DNA of 56,483 nucleotides from Desulfamplus sp. (GTDB taxonomy: Bacteria; Desulfobacterota; Desulfobacteria; Desulfobacterales; Desulfobacteraceae): NCBI GenBank assembly GCA_015232555.1, contig JADFZJ010000025.1:1-56483 (forward strand), given 5' to 3'. The translations under genes and the position numbers were made by a program. Positions 24,666 through 34,900 of the stretch are shown here, one piece after another. Every line of letters starts with the position of its first letter. Within the stretch, counting starts at the first letter, position 1. The notes beneath the pieces were generated by a model. It made no database searches. It worked only from the letters and a program-made list of their open reading frames with translations, and had not been told where the DNA came from.

Positions 24666-24885
24666 TACTCCATCTCCTTTCTACCTTGACATGAAACTCA
24701 AAATTCTTTTAAATACAATAATTAAAATAACCTTAACTGTTTTTTTATATTTTTGTTTTAAAATTGTAAACGGAAATATTAAACGCCATGATATTAAACG
24801 GAAGTGTTATAGAACGATTAGAACGAATTATTGTAAATCAATTCAATTTAAACCAACTATTTAAATATAAATTTAAGGGCAGCAG

Positions 24886-25308
24886 ATGAAGATTCTTTTT
24901 GTAGATGACGATTTAATGACCCATGCAGTTATACAAGATATACTCAAAGATTGGGATTTAACCATTGCAACTTCAGCAGAAGAGGCTCTGGATAATTTTC
25001 CTGAAGGTTATGACTTAATTGTTTTAAGTGATATTCACATGCCCGGAATGGGGGGAATTGAATTTTTGCGTGAAATAAAGAGAAAATATCCATACGTTCA
25101 GGTGATTATGGTCTCTTCAACCGAGGATACCAGAAATCTTTTAGAAGCCTATGAAGCTGGAGCTAATGACTTTGTAGTAAAACCTTTTGACTGCAAAGAT
25201 ATTATTAAGGCAATTAATAACACCATTGAGAAGAACAAAAGATGGAAAGATGCACTTGGACAGCTCTATCTTCAAAAAAACAAGAAGGTAAAAGTTTATA
25301 ATGATTGA
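24886..25308 (+). CDS. Single-domain response regulator
   Basis: A 140-residue CheY-like protein: acidic pocket DDDLMTHAV, phosphorylated Asp in LIVLSDIHMPGMGG, switch Ser in IMVSSTED and Lys in VVKPFD. A short basic helix follows (NNTIEKNKRWKDAL) but no output domain. AGGGCAG precedes the ATG. It is divergent from the receiver/CheW fusion and convergent with the PAS/GAF kinase. It could be a phosphate sink or the output of the CheA at 28378. Confidence 0.9.
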   Translation: MKILFVDDDLMTHAVIQDILKDWDLTIATSAEEALDNFPEGYDLIVLSDIHMPGMGGIEFLREIKRKYPYVQVIMVSSTEDTRNLLEAYEAGANDFVVKPFDCKDIIKAINNTIEKNKRWKDALGQLYLQKNKKVKVYND

Positions 25309-25353
25309 AAGCCTATTTAAGGGGAGGGTTGTTAGGTTCTATCTGGAATATGA

Positions 25354-25399
25354 TATTAAACTGTAGATACGCACGGCCGTGCGTATCTACAGTTTAATA
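25354..25399. repeat. Dispersed palindrome, copy 3: perfect 46-bp palindrome
   Basis: The 46 bases are identical to their own reverse complement; the core has GTAGATACGCACGG and the flanks TATTAAACT. It is the longest and most symmetric copy of the family and lies between two convergent genes, where it would work as a two-way terminator. Confidence 0.9.
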
Positions 25400-25483
25400 A
25401 TTTGCGGTAAAAATAATGTCAACTGGAAACCTTCAGATGTTACTTGGTAATATGGGTACTGGAGTTGTAAATATCTGACATTA

Positions 25484-27703
25484 TTATAAAATAGTAATGA
25501 CAAGATAAGTTCCAGTCGATTCTGATGTTTTCATCTCTATATCCCACCCTTGACTCTTTGCTAACAGTTTTGCACTGTATGTCCCAAGACCTGTCCCCTT
25601 TGGCTTGCCGCTGGTAACATATTTATCAAAAAAACGTTCCCTAATATCTGAGGGCACTGCTCCTTGATTGTGAATAGTTACTCTGATTGAAAGGTTACAA
25701 TGCGTGGCAAGAGAGTCAGATGTAACGAGATTAAAAAGAGGTTCAATAACAATATTTACTGTCTCTTTGCAAGGTGATGCTTCAACTGCATTGATAATAA
25801 GGTTTGAGAAGACAGAAAATGCAAGTAACCTTTCGCCATTAAACTCCATCTTTTCAATCGTCTCAATAGAAAATCTGTCAGTAAAAAATTTAATGTCCAA
25901 TCCATCAGTCTTATTATCAACTGAAAGTTTAATAGAAATCTCTTTCATGTCGCATATTGAGGTTGTATTCAATATGCACTGTTGGAGCACATTGACTAAA
26001 TTAAACCTGCTTGAAGTGTATTTATATGTACCCATTTCAATATGATACATGGTCAGGGATAAATTTATCATATCGAGCATGTTTCTACCTGCATCCGCAA
26101 TGAGCTTAAGATACTTTTTCTGAGCGTCAGTAAGATTATTATCGTTCATCATAACTTGTGGAAATCCGATGATCCCATTTAGGGGAGATTTAAGATCATG
26201 GCGAAGAATACGCTCAACATCCTCCCGAATCTCCTGAGTCTTTTTTCTGGCTGTAATATCTTCTTTAACGCCGACAAAATGGATGATATTACCAGAATTA
26301 TCTTTATCTCCTTGAATAATATTCCCGCCTTTAATGGTTTTATTTTCACGTAAAGGAGAGATGGCTACATTCTCCCAGTAAAGATCACCATTCTTTTTGC
26401 GGTTACAGATTTCACCCCGCCAAACATCCCCTGCAATAAGAGTCTTCCACATTTGTTCGTAAAACTCTTTTGAGTGAAATCCTGATTTAAGTATTCTTGG
26501 ATTTTGTCCTTTTGCCTCTTCTCGTGTGTAACCTGTCAGTTGAGTAAAAAATGGATTTGCATACTCAATATTTCCATCAACATCCGTAATTACGATTGTG
26601 GTTGGAGATGATTCTACGGCATTAAAAAACTTTTTAAGTTCAACTGTCCGCTCTGCTACTGTCTTTTCAAGGTCATCTGCATGTTTACTCAACTGCTCTG
26701 CATGATCAACAGCCTGATTCATCAACTGTTCGGCATGTATTACGACCTGCTGTTGAAGTAAAGTATTTGCAATTGATACAGCTATAATAGATGCAAGAGA
26801 CTGTAAAAATGTTGACTGCATTGCAAAGTTGCGTTCATGGCAAGAACCTACTCCAACTACTCCGATAAGCTGCTCTCTGTTCATAAGTGGAATAGAGGCA
26901 TAAGAGTGGATACCTGCCATTTTACACTCACTGTTTGTACACCTTTTATCTTTGTGGAGGTTTAGAGAAAATATGGGATTTGCATCTCTTGCAGCAATAC
27001 CGCAAAGACACTCTCCAACATTTAGGACAGCTTTCTGAGGCTTTGTGAATATAGGAACATTATCGCTTCGCTTTACAGCCTGAAGCCGCATCTGATTATC
27101 TTCAAGCAGATAAATAAGAGCAAGATCAGATGCCAAAGTATTCATAAGTTGGTTTAAACCAGAGTCAATGATCTCATCAAGAGAGACGTTCATTGAGACA
27201 GATCGACTCATCTGATTGATTGACTCAAGTTCTGCCATACGATTTTTAAGGTTCTCTTCATCCTGCTTTCGGTCAGTTATATCATCATAAATTGCTACTA
27301 TTTCACCTGTAGGGAGTTTGTAAATATAGTTTTCAACTAATAGAGTTATGCGTTCGTCCTGATAATTTGCTACAGGATGAAGTTCTGCTATACCTGTCCG
27401 ATATACCCGCTGAAATACCTTAAAGAGTCCTATCTCAATAACGCCTGGAAATACCTCTTGGACACTTTTACCAATTACATCTTCACGGCTGATAAGACTT
27501 GATATCTCTGCTGCCCTGTTAAAATCTTTGAAAATGAAATCCTGACCTTCATTTAGAGCCTCATATACAGCCATGCAGCTTGTCATACCGTCAAATACAT
27601 ACCGATAATTGGCTTCAAGAGCGGCATTCTGTTTTTTCAGAGTTACTATCTCATCTGTTAATGCCGATATGATCGACATATTGTTGATATCTGCGGCAGA
27701 CAT
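25484..27703 (-). CDS. PAS-GAF-PAS sensor histidine kinase
   Basis: A soluble kinase of 739 residues: PAS (~30-150), GAF (~165-320, containing CLCGIAARDANPIF and HKDKRCTNSECKMAG), a coiled coil (~325-355), PAS/PAC (~360-490, ITDVDGNIEYANPFF), then His in ILRHDLKSPLNGIIG, N box FSNLIINAVEAS and G2 box GKPKGTGLGTYSAKL. The usual DxGxG of the G1 box reads HNQGAVP. There is no receiver and no membrane segment. GGAGG precedes the ATG. It is divergent from the receiver at 27895 and convergent with the one at 24886; either may be its substrate. Confidence 0.9.
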   Translation of the reverse strand: MSAADINNMSIISALTDEIVTLKKQNAALEANYRYVFDGMTSCMAVYEALNEGQDFIFKDFNRAAEISSLISREDVIGKSVQEVFPGVIEIGLFKVFQRVYRTGIAELHPVANYQDERITLLVENYIYKLPTGEIVAIYDDITDRKQDEENLKNRMAELESINQMSRSVSMNVSLDEIIDSGLNQLMNTLASDLALIYLLEDNQMRLQAVKRSDNVPIFTKPQKAVLNVGECLCGIAARDANPIFSLNLHKDKRCTNSECKMAGIHSYASIPLMNREQLIGVVGVGSCHERNFAMQSTFLQSLASIIAVSIANTLLQQQVVIHAEQLMNQAVDHAEQLSKHADDLEKTVAERTVELKKFFNAVESSPTTIVITDVDGNIEYANPFFTQLTGYTREEAKGQNPRILKSGFHSKEFYEQMWKTLIAGDVWRGEICNRKKNGDLYWENVAISPLRENKTIKGGNIIQGDKDNSGNIIHFVGVKEDITARKKTQEIREDVERILRHDLKSPLNGIIGFPQVMMNDNNLTDAQKKYLKLIADAGRNMLDMINLSLTMYHIEMGTYKYTSSRFNLVNVLQQCILNTTSICDMKEISIKLSVDNKTDGLDIKFFTDRFSIETIEKMEFNGERLLAFSVFSNLIINAVEASPCKETVNIVIEPLFNLVTSDSLATHCNLSIRVTIHNQGAVPSDIRERFFDKYVTSGKPKGTGLGTYSAKLLAKSQGWDIEMKTSESTGTYLVITIL

Positions 27704-27894
27704 GATACCTCCAAAGAGTGGTTACAAAAATAGATGAATGATGTTCTTTAAAATAGACAAAAATAGAATTATCATTACATCTTGTTGTAGGATATAAAAT
27801 ATATTATTCTGACTATCAAAAAAGAGATCAACTGGCAAAGAAAATATCACTATCCAAGCAATTCCTCTTTAAATTACTTATTAGGACGGTTAAT

Positions 27895-28326
27895 ATGATA
27901 GATGACCAGAAAAAAGCACATATTTTAATTGTTGATGATGAAAAGCACATTCAGGAGATGCTTTCTCGTAATTTCAGGTTTGAAGGGTATAATGTAACGA
28001 CTGCCGGCAATGGAGAAGATGCGCTTGAGATTTTAAAGAAGCATCGCATAGAAGTGGTTATTTCAGATATCAAAATGCCTGTCATGGATGGAATCGAGCT
28101 TCTTAAAAGAATCCGCAAAGATTACCAGATGGTTCAAGTTATAATTATTACTGGCTATGTTACTATGACAAGCCTTCTTGATGCCTTTCGTCATGGAGCA
28201 TACACATGCGTTTTTAAGCCTATCAACGATATGAAGGAGTTAGACGATGCTGTAAGACGCTGTGTTGAATATCTTAAACACTGGCAGAAAAAACTGCTGG
28301 AACTGCAATCCATGAAGATACAATAA
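27895..28326 (+). CDS. Single-domain response regulator upstream of cheA
   Basis: A 143-residue receiver: VDDEKHIQEML acidic pair, Asp in VVISDIKMPVMDG, switch Thr in IIITGYV, Lys in VFKPIND. A C-terminal amphipathic helix ends it; no output domain. It precedes the CheA gene by about 50 bp on the same strand, an arrangement typical of CheY-like partners. Confidence 0.9.
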   Translation: MIDDQKKAHILIVDDEKHIQEMLSRNFRFEGYNVTTAGNGEDALEILKKHRIEVVISDIKMPVMDGIELLKRIRKDYQMVQVIIITGYVTMTSLLDAFRHGAYTCVFKPINDMKELDDAVRRCVEYLKHWQKKLLELQSMKIQ

Positions 28327-28377
28327 TACCAAGTAAGTTCACTTGGACAGAGTGTTCTTAAAAGAGGAATAATATTT

Positions 28378-30459
28378 ATGGAAGAGTATGATATTGATCC
28401 AGAAGTTCTTGCAGGTTTTATTGACGAAACTATAGAAAATCTTCAAGCTGCGGAGCAGATGTTCATTCATCTTGAAGAGAATCCTGATGATATTGAGATT
28501 GTCAACGCTATTTTCCGCCCAATCCATTCGCTTAAGGGGACATCTGGTTTTTTTGGGCTGATAAAAACCAAAGAGCTTGCCCACAGCATGGAGAATTTGC
28601 TTGATGCTGTCAGAAAAGGGCAGAAAAAAGCGACAAAAGAGGTGGTAAACGCACTGCTGCCCGGGATTGATCAGCTTAACGTTATATTTCAAAATGTCCG
28701 TTCAGGCGAAAATGAAATTAGAGATCAAGAGCAGTTAGAAAAATATGAAAAGATTCATAAACGGGTAGAAGATATTTTATCTCATAGCGATTTGCTATAT
28801 GTAATATCAGATAGAGAGGGAGAGCAATTAAAAGAGCGGCTATTAACAGAAAAAGGATTAGCTGCACCCGTTTATGATGAAACCTCATACGAACCTCCTG
28901 ATCTTCTTGGAGATATTATACAAAAACTCAATTTTATCCGCCCAATTGTTTCAGCAGATGATTTACAGATAATTGATGCTGCTATGGAAGTGCTTTTCAA
29001 AATGAGTGTAGAAAATGAGGCTCAAATAGAAGAAGAGCTGGATAAAATAGAGGAATTTGAATCAAAAATTACTTCAAGGACACCTCCTGACGAAAAAATT
29101 TCTCCTAAAACGACTTCTGAAATAGAAAGCTCTTTAGAGACACCTTCTGAACCTATAAAACCTAACAACAAAGACGATAGACGTTCAGAAGACAGAAGAG
29201 CAGGAGACAGGCGATTCGGAGATAGAAGAAAAGGTGACAGGCGGACAGAGCGAAACCTTGAAGCCGATAAAACAATGCGGGTATCTGAAAAGAGCATAGA
29301 CTCTTTTCTTGAATATGTTGGTGAGCTTGTTGTTGTTGAAGAGATGTTCAACTATCTTCAGAAAAAATTTGCATCACTCTCATTGGATCAGAATATTGCA
29401 AAGAACTTTAAACGAGTTATTGAGACATTCAGCACCCTATCAGACAGTCTTCGCAACAGCATTCTTGAGATAAGAAGTGTGCCAGCTCAGGCACTGCTTC
29501 AAAAAGCACCAAGAATTATACGCACTGTTGCTGATGATGCAGGAAAAGTTGTGGATGTAACTATTGAAGGAGAGAATATCAGGATTGATAAAAGCTATGT
29601 TGAACTTCTTGATGCTCCTTTGACACATATTGTAAGAAATGCAGTTGACCATGGTATTGAGCCTCCTTCTGAGCGTATTTCTGCTGGCAAGTCTGAAAAG
29701 GGAAGTGTAAAAATTACGGTTCAAGAGAACAGAGAAAATATTGAGCTGATTGTCTCAGAAGATGGGCGAGGTTTGAATCTGCCTGCAATAGCCGCAAAGG
29801 CAGCCGAAATGGGACTTATCGCCCGCGGTCAAAAATTGGATGAGAATAAGATAATAGATATGCTCTTCATGTCTGGAGTCTCTACTGCCAAAGAGGTTAC
29901 TGATGTATCAGGACGGGGAGTCGGAATGGATGTAGTTAAAAAAAATATCGATTCTGCTGGAGGTTTTATCAATGTTGAGACAAGAGAAGGACACGGCACA
30001 ACATTCAAGATCACGCTTCCCAAAAGTGTAAGCACCCAGATTGTTGACGGTTTTTTGGTCAAATCTGGTAATGAAACTTATGTTCTGCCAATGGAGATTA
30101 TCGGAGAGTCGTTTGTTCCTGATAAAAAAGATATAAGCACTGTAAGCGGGGGCAAAGGGGAAATGGTGCTTCGCAGAGGTTTGCTCATGTCAGTTGTTCA
30201 TCTGTCAAAGGTTCTTGGAATGGATAATTGTGCTGATATATCAGAACCAATAGATAAGGTGATGATAACCATTGAGATGGGAGAAAAAAATTATGCACTT
30301 TGTGTTGATGATATTCTTGGAGTTCAGAAGGTTGTAGTCAAACATGTAGAGGCTCTGCCTGTTGAGAGAGACTGTTTTGAAGGTGCTGCAATGATGGGAG
30401 ACGGAAGCGTTGCCATGATTATCTCTGTAGATGGTCTGAAAAATATGGCAGATTTTTAA
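28378..30459 (+). CDS. cheA: CheA-type chemotaxis histidine kinase
   Basis: A 693-residue protein. The HPt domain (~5-105) has His50 in IHSLKGTSGFFG. A variable linker follows with a basic repeat (DRRSEDRRAGDRRFGDRR, about 266-295) in place of a clear CheY-binding P2 domain. Next come the dimerisation helices (~305-385), HATPase (~390-530: N box HIVRNAVDHGIE, G1 VSEDGRGL, G2 GRGVGMDVVK) and a CheW-like domain (~540-690). It belongs with the receiver at 27895 and the receiver/CheW fusion at 22521. No CheR or CheB was seen in the window. Output could be taxis or another pathway. Confidence 0.93.
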   Translation: MEEYDIDPEVLAGFIDETIENLQAAEQMFIHLEENPDDIEIVNAIFRPIHSLKGTSGFFGLIKTKELAHSMENLLDAVRKGQKKATKEVVNALLPGIDQLNVIFQNVRSGENEIRDQEQLEKYEKIHKRVEDILSHSDLLYVISDREGEQLKERLLTEKGLAAPVYDETSYEPPDLLGDIIQKLNFIRPIVSADDLQIIDAAMEVLFKMSVENEAQIEEELDKIEEFESKITSRTPPDEKISPKTTSEIESSLETPSEPIKPNNKDDRRSEDRRAGDRRFGDRRKGDRRTERNLEADKTMRVSEKSIDSFLEYVGELVVVEEMFNYLQKKFASLSLDQNIAKNFKRVIETFSTLSDSLRNSILEIRSVPAQALLQKAPRIIRTVADDAGKVVDVTIEGENIRIDKSYVELLDAPLTHIVRNAVDHGIEPPSERISAGKSEKGSVKITVQENRENIELIVSEDGRGLNLPAIAAKAAEMGLIARGQKLDENKIIDMLFMSGVSTAKEVTDVSGRGVGMDVVKKNIDSAGGFINVETREGHGTTFKITLPKSVSTQIVDGFLVKSGNETYVLPMEIIGESFVPDKKDISTVSGGKGEMVLRRGLLMSVVHLSKVLGMDNCADISEPIDKVMITIEMGEKNYALCVDDILGVQKVVVKHVEALPVERDCFEGAAMMGDGSVAMIISVDGLKNMADF

Positions 30460-30525
30460 ATATAGCTTATGTTTCCTATAGCCGAATCACGCTGATTATG
30501 GCACAACGCATAATAAAACTCTAAA

Positions 30526-30559
30526 CAGTAGGGACAGTATCACTGCTCTGTCCCTACTG
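30526..30559. terminator. Inverted repeat between cheA and GAPDH genes
   Basis: CAGTAGGGACAG and CTGTCCCTACTG (12-bp arms) enclose a 10-nt loop between two convergent genes. The sequence differs from the GTAGAGACGCAC family but has the same general form, so it may belong to a second family of dispersed palindromes. Confidence 0.75.
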
Positions 30560-30643
30560 CTATAATATAAAGCACGGAAAGGACTCTTTAGCTTCTGACT
30601 TAAACACACTTAACACATATTTTCCTCAAATATCTTCGCTTCC

Positions 30644-31906
30644 TTAAATATCTTCGGCAATGGAAACTGTCCTATCTCCTAATATATTAACATAGCTTCC
30701 CATCTCATTATCATACCAGCCATATATTACTGTCTGTGTTACAGGGACACGAATCATTGTAGTATTCAAAGTTGCAATGATATTCTGGTCAAGCCCTGGC
30801 ACAGCAGTAAGATCAATATTTACTTCAGCAGTTCTGGTGTGCGTTTCATGCCCTTCGATTGTTGCGGCTGCTCTTGGGTTGCCAATCAGATCGCATGATA
30901 CATTTTGTTTGTCTGTGTAGTGCAAGTATCCCCTTGGATCGTTCTGTGATGCCTGCCTGTAGATATCATTTATAAAATCTCTTCGTATCTGCTGCCCCTG
31001 AATATCCTCTTGCAGATTTAGCACTAAAATAACAAGAGAGCCTGTGGTTGTAGGAATTCTTACAGATTCTGCAATAAACCCAATTTTCTGCATTTCTGGA
31101 ATAACAAGAGCAAGTGCCTTTGCTGCTCCTGTTGATGTAAGAATTATGTTGTTTAAAATACTTCTATTTTTTCTCAAATCGGTCTTGCCAGCTCCCGGAA
31201 GGCGATCCAACACCTGCTGAGAGCCTGTAGCAGAATGGATAGTTGCCATTGAAGCTGAAAGGATTTTTTTCTGACCAAGCACATCAAGAACAGGTTTCAT
31301 CATGTGGGCAAGACAGGTTGTTGTGCAGGAAGCGTTTGATATAATTGCATGTTTTCTCGGATCATATATATGGTCATTGATACCCATAACTGTTGTTACT
31401 GCATCTTCTGGCATTGCACCTTTTAAATCCATCCCCTTATCTTTGAGTTTAAAGGGAGCTGATACAACCACTTTTTCCGCACCTGCTTTAAGGTGTCCTC
31501 TTACTGAACCTTTAGGATGATCAGCAGGCTGGGCAGGATCAAGAAACTGTCCTGTTGTATCAACAACAATGGATACTCCGTTCTCCTTCCATTTAATCTC
31601 GGCAGGATTTCGTGCCTCACGGAGAAATTTAACATTGATGCCGTCAACAATCATTGTCCCTTCTGATTCGTTGATATCGCTTATAACAGGCTTTGCATTG
31701 CATCCATGCAGATAGTTGGCAAGCCATCCATAAGTTGAATCCCGCTCCATATAGTGGGCAATATCGTCCATTCCACTGCCTACGTTTCTTCCCACATTGA
31801 TCACGATCTCATCAAAATATCGTCTGTTGATGTGATGCCAGAGACTGAGCTTGCCAATACGTCCAAAACCATTGATACCAAGTTTTCTGTTTGATTGAGA
31901 TTCCAT
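30644..31906 (-). CDS. Glyceraldehyde-3-phosphate dehydrogenase, long atypical form
   Basis: A 420-residue member of the GAPDH family (usual length ~335). It has NGFGRIGK at the cofactor site, the catalytic Cys in SNASCTTTCLAH, the His in TIHSATGSQ, and the GWYDNEMGSY end. The residue after the second beta strand, normally Asp and NAD-selective (INDL), falls in INVGRNVGSG, so cofactor preference may differ. Extra length sits mainly in the first 130 residues (HYMERDSTYGWLANYLHG) and in the loop DPRGYLHYTDKQNVSCD. It lies 71 bp downstream of the dikinase-like gene on the same strand, so the two probably form an operon acting in central carbon metabolism. Confidence 0.85.
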   Translation of the reverse strand: MESQSNRKLGINGFGRIGKLSLWHHINRRYFDEIVINVGRNVGSGMDDIAHYMERDSTYGWLANYLHGCNAKPVISDINESEGTMIVDGINVKFLREARNPAEIKWKENGVSIVVDTTGQFLDPAQPADHPKGSVRGHLKAGAEKVVVSAPFKLKDKGMDLKGAMPEDAVTTVMGINDHIYDPRKHAIISNASCTTTCLAHMMKPVLDVLGQKKILSASMATIHSATGSQQVLDRLPGAGKTDLRKNRSILNNIILTSTGAAKALALVIPEMQKIGFIAESVRIPTTTGSLVILVLNLQEDIQGQQIRRDFINDIYRQASQNDPRGYLHYTDKQNVSCDLIGNPRAAATIEGHETHTRTAEVNIDLTAVPGLDQNIIATLNTTMIRVPVTQTVIYGWYDNEMGSYVNILGDRTVSIAEDI

Positions 31907-31977
31907 AGTGCCCCCTTTAATTTATAAATTAAATATAAAATTTTTTTAATTAAGACTATTTAAGTAAGAATACATGA

Positions 31978-34900
31978 TTAGTTTACAATCCCAAGTTCGC
32001 CTTTAAAAATAGCACCTTCATGCCCATCTATGCTGATAAAATCGCCTGAACTTAATGAGGTTTTATCAATAACGCATCTTTTCTCAATTTCGTAGCACAC
32101 CATGTTTCTGTATCCGACAACGCAGGTTTTATCAAGACGATAAGCAACAATTGATGCGTGAGAAGTCATCCCGCCCCGTGCAGTCAGAAGACCGTCAGCA
32201 GCATGAATTTCGCGGATATCATCAGGCACAGTGTCATTTCGCACCAGTATAAGAGATGTAGCAGGCTCAAGTTTTCGCCATCGCTTTATATCCTCAAGTG
32301 TAAAGACAAGTCTTCCGCACATTGCCCCCCCGCTTACACCAATGCCGTTGCCCATATACCGCTCTGTCTCAACTGCAACAGATTTTGCAACTGGATCAAA
32401 CTCAGGTCTTGTTTTCCGCTCCCTGATACCAAGGTCACGAGATTGGAGAATATAGAGATCGTCAATTTCAGGTCCCTCAAATGTGAACTCAATCTCTTGC
32501 GGACTCCATCCCCGTTTTTCAACAAGTTCGGCAGCCCAATTCATAAGTCCCTGATAAATTTGTGGAAAATGAGTTTCAAGAGTTGTGTCAGTGTTACGCA
32601 TCTCTCGCTCTTGTTGCGCAACTGATATGGGAAATGTGTTCACAAGTCCAGCTACAACGTCTTCTCCTTGACTGCCGCGGGTAAAATCGCCCCATAAACT
32701 TATCTGATCGCGTGGAGAGCGGGGGTCATGAGTGAGCACAACGCCTGTGCCTGAATTGTAGGATATGTTGCCAAAAACCATCTGCTGAACCGTCACTGAT
32801 GTCCCCCAATCTTGGGAAAGACCTATTATTCGTCTGTATGCCATTGCACGCGGAGCATCCCACGAGTCAAAAACCATTTTTATCGCACTGAGCAGTTGAT
32901 TAAAAGGACTTGAATTTACAGCAAAACCCGATTGAATAATATGCTCTTTATATGCAAGGGCAACATTTCGCATCTGCTCGCCTGTAAAATCTTTTTTGTA
33001 TGGAATACCCCATTTTTTCTTATGATGCGTAATAATAGCGTCAAAAGCATCTCGTTTCAACCCCTTAGCCATGCCAAAACATTGCAGAAAACGGCGGTAA
33101 TTGTCCCATGCAAGCCACCAATTGCCTGTCATTTTTGCAATACCTTCTGCAATCTCTTCGTTTATACCGACATCAATAAATGTGTCCATCATGCCGGGCT
33201 GGGATATAACTGAACCGCTACGGACAGAGAGCAGCAGAGAATTTGACGGGTCACCAAATCTTTTTCCAGTAGATTTTTCTAACCTCTCAAGCTCAACTTT
33301 TACCTGCTCTCTGAAATTATAACGTGCTGGCTGATAATAGTCTATCAGTTCACGATATCGGAAAGCCTCTGTAGTTATTATAAAGCCAGGGGGAACGGGA
33401 AGCCTGCACGCAGATAGGGTCATAAGATTGTTGCCCTTGTTGCCAAGGTCCATAGCTCCAAGCACCCACGGTTTAGGGTCGTTAAGAGATGTTATAATCT
33501 TTTTGGGGTCATACATCAAAAGTTTTTGCAGATGCTCAGATGGTAAACTCTGTGCCTGCTGAAACAGAGTAGTCTGAATTCTGGTCAAAAAATTGTCCAA
33601 CTGCTGCAACCCTAAAGATGAAGACATGCGGTCACGAAAAAACATCTCTGCGACCCTCTGTTTTAACTCAAATTTATTCTTAAGGTTTCCGCTGTTATCA
33701 TGCTGTTTTACTTCAAAAATATTTTTATTGTTTGTGTTACTGTCATGTTTACGAATATGGTATTTACCCAAAATATACTTTGACGGTATATGATCCAATA
33801 CGCTGTTTAAATTTTCCTGATGGGTTGTGTGAAAATAGTCGTTGATGATATTTTTAACTGCCTTGTTAAGTGCTTGAAAAATATCAAGATACTGGGTAAA
33901 AGTAAAGCCCTGTACATCAAGGGAGTGGGTAAGAAGGTTCATCTGAAACTCATATTCGGTTGATGTGATTCCGTCAAGATTCAAGGCAGCGTAAAACATC
34001 TGAAGTCTGTTTCTTATCTTGTGCAGAGTCTCTCGTGTTACGAGCGTAAGATCAAGCTCCTCAACTATCTCTTCAAACAGAGGATTTACCATTGACTCCA
34101 ATCGGAATGTAAGCCCAAGTGCATCGAATTTTGGCTCATGGTAACTGCCGTAAAGCGATGGAATATCTGTGTTAACGTGTCTTTTTTTGAAAATATCTTC
34201 TCGTGCCTCATGCCTGTCTTTTGATAACATCTCTTTTTTTAGCAGTCTTAAATAGTTGAGCAACTGCTGAAGTTTCCATTTGACCTTTGAATCTGGTTTC
34301 TCCTGTTCTGATAACGCCTCTTTAAGTTTATCAATATGTGGGATATTAGCAGTATTGACAACTTCCAAATATTTGTTGATTTCTGTAAATGACGGCGTGT
34401 ATTTTTGGTAGAGCAGCTTGTAAAGGGTGATAATCGACATAACCCTTTCATGGTCAATATCTGTTATGTGGGGAGACTTATTCAATGTAAGCAGCGACTT
34501 GATTCTTCCGCCAGACATTGTGAGCAGATCAGCAGGAATTTGAAGCCCATTCTTCTCAAGATGTTTCATATCTGAATGGACACCGTCAAGAAATAGGTTC
34601 ATCAAATCCCCTGCTCTGCGTGCATCACGGCTTGTATCCCCTACTCTGCCTATGTTGCCTAACAGGCTTGTATCTTCTAATCTGCCTGTATCGACTAACC
34701 TACTTGTATCTCCTGACCCGCTCATTTGACCTATAAAATCCTCTGGAACGTAAGGTATAAGATACTTTGTGTCGCGTGTCAGCCAATATTTGAAAATCGC
34801 CTCTGTCATGTAAATAATGCGGTTGCTGCTCTCAACATGAATACGTTTACGATAAAAATGGATAAGCGTATCTTTTCTATGGCATATATCATCTAAATAG

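Noticed and set aside
29022-29351. Ser-rich antisense ORF within cheA
   Set aside because: It mirrors the charged linker of CheA; no RBS and no recognisable domain.
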